A DNA stretch of 9,128 nucleotides from Stenotrophomonas maltophilia (GTDB lineage Bacteria; Pseudomonadota; Gammaproteobacteria; Xanthomonadales; Xanthomonadaceae), in contig DGIP01000251.1 in NCBI GenBank assembly GCA_002386405.1, positions 409 through 9,536 on the forward strand, given 5' to 3'. Under the pieces are notes generated by a model. The model was given only the letters and a program-made list of their open reading frames with translations. It was not told the DNA's origin and searched no databases. The position numbers and the translations under genes were made by a program. Shown piece after piece: positions 5,645-9,128 of this stretch. The first letter of the stretch is position 1; each line of letters begins with the position of its first letter.

Positions 5645-7708
5645 ATGAAGCTTCGTTACGCCCTGTTGCCGTTGTGCCTGCTGACCGCGCTGCCGTCGCT
5701 GGCCGCCACGCGTGGCCTGGATGTGCGCGACATGATCGCGCTGGATCGGGTTTCGGCCCCGCTGCTGACCGCCGATGGCGGCAACGTGGTGTTCGCCAAG
5801 CGCGTGCTCGGCAGTGACAGCAAGGCCAGCACCGGCCTGTTCATCCGCAACCTGCGCACCCGCGATGCAGCCCCGCCCAAGCCGCTCACCCCGGCCGGCT
5901 GGAACGTCAACTCGGCCGCGCTGTCGGCCGATGGCCAGACCGTGTACTTCCTCAGCGCCAAGGGCGGCAGCCAGCAGCTGTACGCGATGCCGCTGGCCGG
6001 CGGCACCCCGCGCCAGCTGACCGATTTCGCGGTGGACGTGGACAGCTTCCAGATCTCGCCGCAGGGCGACCGCGTGGCCTTCAGCGCCGGCGTGTTCCAG
6101 GACTGCGGTTCGGACCTGGCCTGCACCAGCAAAAAGCTGGACGCGCACAAGGCGCGCAAGAACACCGGTGAAGTGTTCGACAGCCTGTTCGTGCGCCATT
6201 GGGACACCTGGAACGACGGCCGCCGCAACACCCTGTTCGTGGCCCCGCTGCCGGCTGCCAAGGCCGCTGCGGTCAAGGGCGCTTCGGCGATCAGCGCCAC
6301 GCTGGCCGGCGATGCGCCGTCCAAGCCGTTCGGCGGCAATGACGATTTCACCTGGGCGCCGGATGGCAAGAGTGTGGTGGCCAGCATCCGCGTGGCCGGC
6401 CGCGAAGAAGCGTGGTCGACCAACTTCGACCTGTACCGCCTGGATGCCGAGGGCAAGCAGGCACCGGTCAACCTGACCGCCGCCAACCCGGCCTGGGATG
6501 CCGGCCCGGTGTTCAGCGCCGACGGCAACACCCTGTACTACCGCGCGATGAAGCGCCCGGGCTTCGAGGCGGACCGTTTCGGCGTGATCGCGCTCGACCT
6601 GGCCTCGGGAAAGACCCGCGAAATCGCCCCGGACTGGGACCGTTCGGCCGGTGAAGTGGTGCTGTCGCAGGACGAAAAGAGCTTCTACACCGCCGCCGAT
6701 GACCTGGGCGAGCACCGCCTGTTCAACATCGACATCGCCACCGGCAAGGCCACGGTCGTCGCCGAAGGCGGCAGCATCGGCTCGCCGGTGATCGCCGCCG
6801 GCACGCTGGCCTACACGAAGAACAGCCTGAAGAGCGGCGACCAGATCGTGGTGGCCCAGCCCGACGGCAGCAGCCCGCGCGAGATCACCCCGAGCGCCGG
6901 CCAGATGCTGCCCGACGTGGCCTTCGGCGATTACGAGCAGTTCCAGTTCAAGGGCTGGAACAACGAAACCGTGCACGGTTACGTGGTCAAGCCGTACAAC
7001 TACCAGGAAGGCAAGACCTACCCGGTCGCCTTCCTGATCCACGGCGGCCCGCAGGGCAGCTTCGGCAACGGCTGGAGCTACCGCTGGAACCCGCAGACCT
7101 ACGCGGGCCAGGGCTACGCGGTGGTGATGATCGATTTCCACGGTTCCACCGGCTACGGCCAGGCGTTCACCGATGCGATCAGCCAGCACTGGGGCGACCG
7201 CCCGCTGGAAGACCTGCAGAAGGGCTGGGCGGCGGCGCAGAAGCAGTACCCGTTCCTCAACGGCGACAAGGCGTGTGCGCTGGGCGCCAGCTACGGCGGC
7301 TTCATGGTCAACTGGATCGCCGGCAACTGGAACGAGCCGTGGAAGTGCCTGGTCAACCATGACGGCGTGTTCGACCAGCGCATGATGGGCTATGCCACCG
7401 AAGAGCTGTGGTTCACGGAGTGGGAGCAGGGCGGCACGCCGTTCGCCAAGCCGCAGAACTACGAGAAGTTCAACCCGGTCAACCACGTGGCGGACTGGAA
7501 GAAGCCGATCCTGGTCATCCACGGCCAGCTCGACTTCCGCATTCCGGTCGAACAGGGCCTGGGCGCGTTCACGGCCGCGCAGCGCCAGGGCATCGAGTCG
7601 AAGTTCCTGTACTTCCCGGACGAGAACCACTGGGTGCTCAAGCCGCAGAACAGCGTGCAGTGGCACGACACGGTAAACGGCTGGCTGAAGCAGCACATCG
7701 GCGAGTGA
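5645..7708 (+). CDS. Exported S9-family serine peptidase, dipeptidyl-peptidase 5-like
   Basis: The 687-residue precursor starts with a Sec signal peptide (Lys2 and Arg4, hydrophobic core 6-16, probable cut near Ala20 or Ala21), so it should act in the periplasm or outside. Residues of about 22-430 form the WD40-like beta-propeller region (repeated S-x-D-G-x-x-V/L units), and about 445-687 the alpha/beta-hydrolase domain. HGGPQG at 466-471 is the oxyanion-hole strand; the triad reads as Ser549 in GASYGG, Asp630 in GQLDFRIP and His662 in ENHW. The propeller segment FVRHWDTW and the overall length match bacterial DPP5, which removes dipeptides from peptide N-termini, favouring hydrophobic residues; a broader acylaminoacyl-peptidase-like activity is possible. 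Two cysteine pairs (154/160 and 544/568) could form disulfides, in keeping with export. It has its own promoter and ribosome binding site, and lies between two transporter genes, where dipeptide supply would make sense. Confidence 0.92.
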   Translation: MKLRYALLPLCLLTALPSLAATRGLDVRDMIALDRVSAPLLTADGGNVVFAKRVLGSDSKASTGLFIRNLRTRDAAPPKPLTPAGWNVNSAALSADGQTVYFLSAKGGSQQLYAMPLAGGTPRQLTDFAVDVDSFQISPQGDRVAFSAGVFQDCGSDLACTSKKLDAHKARKNTGEVFDSLFVRHWDTWNDGRRNTLFVAPLPAAKAAAVKGASAISATLAGDAPSKPFGGNDDFTWAPDGKSVVASIRVAGREEAWSTNFDLYRLDAEGKQAPVNLTAANPAWDAGPVFSADGNTLYYRAMKRPGFEADRFGVIALDLASGKTREIAPDWDRSAGEVVLSQDEKSFYTAADDLGEHRLFNIDIATGKATVVAEGGSIGSPVIAAGTLAYTKNSLKSGDQIVVAQPDGSSPREITPSAGQMLPDVAFGDYEQFQFKGWNNETVHGYVVKPYNYQEGKTYPVAFLIHGGPQGSFGNGWSYRWNPQTYAGQGYAVVMIDFHGSTGYGQAFTDAISQHWGDRPLEDLQKGWAAAQKQYPFLNGDKACALGASYGGFMVNWIAGNWNEPWKCLVNHDGVFDQRMMGYATEELWFTEWEQGGTPFAKPQNYEKFNPVNHVADWKKPILVIHGQLDFRIPVEQGLGAFTAAQRQGIESKFLYFPDENHWVLKPQNSVQWHDTVNGWLKQHIGE

Positions 7709-7712
7709 TGTG

Positions 7713-7740
7713 GAAAGCGCCGCCGAAAGGCGGCGCTTTC
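7713..7740. terminator. Perfect 12-bp hairpin with GAAA tetraloop after the peptidase gene
   Basis: GAAAGCGCCGCC (7713-7724), loop GAAA, GGCGGCGCTTTC (7729-7740) begins 4 nt after the peptidase stop. A C-G-closed GNRA loop makes it very stable. The T-run is only three bases inside the stem and is followed by CATATG, so it may end transcription incompletely, or mainly protect the 3' end of the peptidase mRNA while some transcription continues into the DUF819 gene 53 bp further on. Confidence 0.8.
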
Positions 7741-7793
7741 ATATGTGGTTACCCAACGCGCACGCGCGCACCCCATTCCAGGCGCTCCATTCC

Positions 7794-9035
7794 GTGAAAG
7801 CACCCGCTCTGATCCAGAACGACATCGTAGTTTTCGGCCTGATCGCCGCCACCCTGGGTGCCGTGTTCTGGACCGCCTCACGCGAGACGGGGCTGTGGAA
7901 ACGCTTCTACACCTTCGTGCCGGCGCTGCTGCTGTGCTACATGATTCCCGGCATCTACAACACGGTGGGGCTGATCGACGGGCAGAACACCAGCCTGTAC
8001 AACCCGATCGCGCGCGACATCCTGCTGCCGGCCGCGCTGGTCCTGCTGACGCTGGCGGTGGACATCAAGGGCATCCTGCGGCTGGGCCCGAAGCTGATCG
8101 TGATGTACCTGGGCGCGTCCTTCAGCATCATGATCGGCGCGGTGGTGGCCTTCATGCTGATGAAGTGGGCGCACCCGGAAACGGTCGCCGGCGATACCTG
8201 GGCGGGCATGGCCGCGTTGGCCGGCAGCTGGATCGGCGGCGGCGCGAACATGCTGGCCATGCGCGAGGTCTTCGACGTCAACGCCACCACCTTCGGCCAG
8301 TTCGCGGTAGTGGACGTGGGCGTAGGGTACGTGTGGATGGCGGTGCTGATCTTCATGGCCGGTCGCGCCGCGAAGATCGATGCGCGCACCGGCGCGGACA
8401 CGTCGGCCATCGATGAACTGAAACTGCGCATCGAAAAATTCCAGGCCGAACACGAACGCGTGGCGAGCCTGACCGACCTGATGCTGATCGTGGCGGTAGC
8501 GTTCGGCACGGTGGGCCTGTCGCACGCCATCGCCGGCCCGGTATCGGCGTGGTTCAAGGGCCACGTGGCGTGGGCCTCGCAGTTCAGCCTGGACGCGCCG
8601 TTCGTGTGGGTAGTGGTGATCTCCACCACCTGCGGCCTGGCGTTGAGCTTCACCCGCGCACGCAACCTGGAGGGCGCGGGCGCCTCGAAGCTGGGCTCGC
8701 TGCTGCTGTACTTCCTGATCGCCTGCATCGGCATGCAGATGGACCTGCTGGCGCTGCTCGAACGCCCGTGGCTGTTCGCACTGGGCCTGATCTGGATCGC
8801 CGTGCACATCGTGCTGCTGCTCGCACTGGCCATGGCGCTCAAGGTGCCGTTCTTCTACTTCGCCATCGGCTCGCAATCCAACATCGGCGGGCCGGCTTCT
8901 GCGCCTGTGGTTGCGGCTGCCTTCCATCCGTCCCTTGCGCCTGTTGGCGTGCTGCTCGGGACCATGGGTTATGCGACTGGTACGTATCTCGCCTACATCG
9001 TTGGCATCACGCTGCGGGCTTTGGCAGGCGGCTGA
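7794..9035 (+). CDS. DUF819 (YjcL-like) polytopic membrane protein, putative secondary transporter
   Basis: The 413-residue protein has about 11-12 hydrophobic segments. It begins ALIQNDIVVFGLIAATLGAV (4-23), the usual DUF819 opening. Two similar halves are visible: AVDIKGILRLGPKLIVMYLG (88-107) then GSWIGGGANM (144-153), and IGMQMDLLALLERPWLFALG (312-331) then GSQSNIGGPASAP (359-371). They are joined by a charged, helix-prone linker at about 190-226. Duplicated halves with glycine-rich breaks are typical of inverted-repeat secondary transporters, so transport is likely but the substrate is unknown. The start is uncertain. The frame is open from a GTG at 7710, but its first codons are the hairpin at 7713-7740. 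An ATG at 7743 would add 17 mostly polar residues. The GTG at 7794 places the start right before the conserved opening, with only a weak upstream AGGCG. No promoter is evident; it may depend on readthrough from the peptidase. Confidence 0.85.
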   Translation: MKAPALIQNDIVVFGLIAATLGAVFWTASRETGLWKRFYTFVPALLLCYMIPGIYNTVGLIDGQNTSLYNPIARDILLPAALVLLTLAVDIKGILRLGPKLIVMYLGASFSIMIGAVVAFMLMKWAHPETVAGDTWAGMAALAGSWIGGGANMLAMREVFDVNATTFGQFAVVDVGVGYVWMAVLIFMAGRAAKIDARTGADTSAIDELKLRIEKFQAEHERVASLTDLMLIVAVAFGTVGLSHAIAGPVSAWFKGHVAWASQFSLDAPFVWVVVISTTCGLALSFTRARNLEGAGASKLGSLLLYFLIACIGMQMDLLALLERPWLFALGLIWIAVHIVLLLALAMALKVPFFYFAIGSQSNIGGPASAPVVAAAFHPSLAPVGVLLGTMGYATGTYLAYIVGITLRALAGG

Positions 9036-9078
9036 GTTCTCCCGCGTAGAAGCGCTGGCGTTTTCATTCTCTGCGCGC

Positions 9079-9128
9079 GGGGCGCGGGGTGGGAGGGGGT
9101 AGCGGGGCACGCGTGAACCCATCCATGG
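9079..9128. repeat. Second copy of the dispersed repeat, cut by the window edge
   Basis: These 50 bases match 2054-2103 at 43 positions in the same orientation. The block GGGGCGCGGGG, the segment CGGGGCACGCGTGAA and the end CCATCCATGG are identical; most differences fall in a five-base block (CACCC there, TGGGA here). The copy follows the DUF819 stop by 43 bp and continues beyond the window, so its right arm and inverted symmetry cannot be seen. Confidence 0.85.

Noticed and set aside
5609..7696. 695-codon open frame antisense to the S9 peptidase
   Set aside because: Long antisense frames are expected in DNA with GC-rich third codon positions. The translation is low-complexity and matches no family I recognise, while the sense strand has a signal peptide, motifs and catalytic triad.
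9046..9063. GTAG followed by a small hairpin after the DUF819 stop
   Set aside because: The stem AAGCG/CGTTT is only five pairs with a G-T wobble, too weak to call either a second SMAG-like REP or a terminator.
7878..9122. 414-codon antisense frame over the DUF819 gene
   Set aside because: It starts in the dispersed repeat and has the same shadow composition; no ribosome binding site or family motif.

Overview
This window is high-GC chromosomal DNA of the Xanthomonadaceae type, most likely Stenotrophomonas. The protein families and strong GC preference at third codon positions fit that group. The best genus-level clue is a GTAG tetranucleotide abutting a short perfect stem-loop at 2217-2239, which has the layout of the SMAG (S. 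maltophilia GTAG) REP family. A second, longer dispersed repeat occurs at 2054-2159 and, in part, at 9079-9128. The genus assignment is inference; no database search was possible.

Layout. Minus strand, left part: the start of an exported protein runs off the left edge (1-92); a POT/PTR2-family proton-coupled di-/tripeptide transporter follows (232-1989); then a 249-bp gap holding a promoter candidate, a long palindromic repeat and the SMAG-like REP; then a COG3503/DUF1624-type (HGSNAT-like) multi-spanning membrane protein (2239-3423). A 123-bp divergent region (3424-3546) separates these from the plus-strand genes: an OPT-family oligopeptide transporter (3547-5517) with a clear terminator, a secreted S9 prolyl-oligopeptidase-family peptidase resembling dipeptidyl-peptidase 5 (5645-7708) followed by a strong hairpin, and a DUF819 (YjcL-like) membrane protein (7794-9035). 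The window ends inside the second repeat copy.

Three of the five complete genes concern peptides: an exported aminopeptidase that would release dipeptides, a di-/tripeptide symporter and an oligopeptide transporter. This fits a peptide-scavenging neighbourhood in a proteolytic bacterium, although the genes lie in separate transcription units. The DUF819 protein has an internal duplication typical of secondary transporters, and its substrate is unknown. I see no phage, insertion sequence, CRISPR, tRNA or rRNA, and no clear new multi-gene system. The most informative less-obvious observations are the repeats and their effects on gene ends and start calls, the exported-protein start at the left edge, and the DUF819 duplication.
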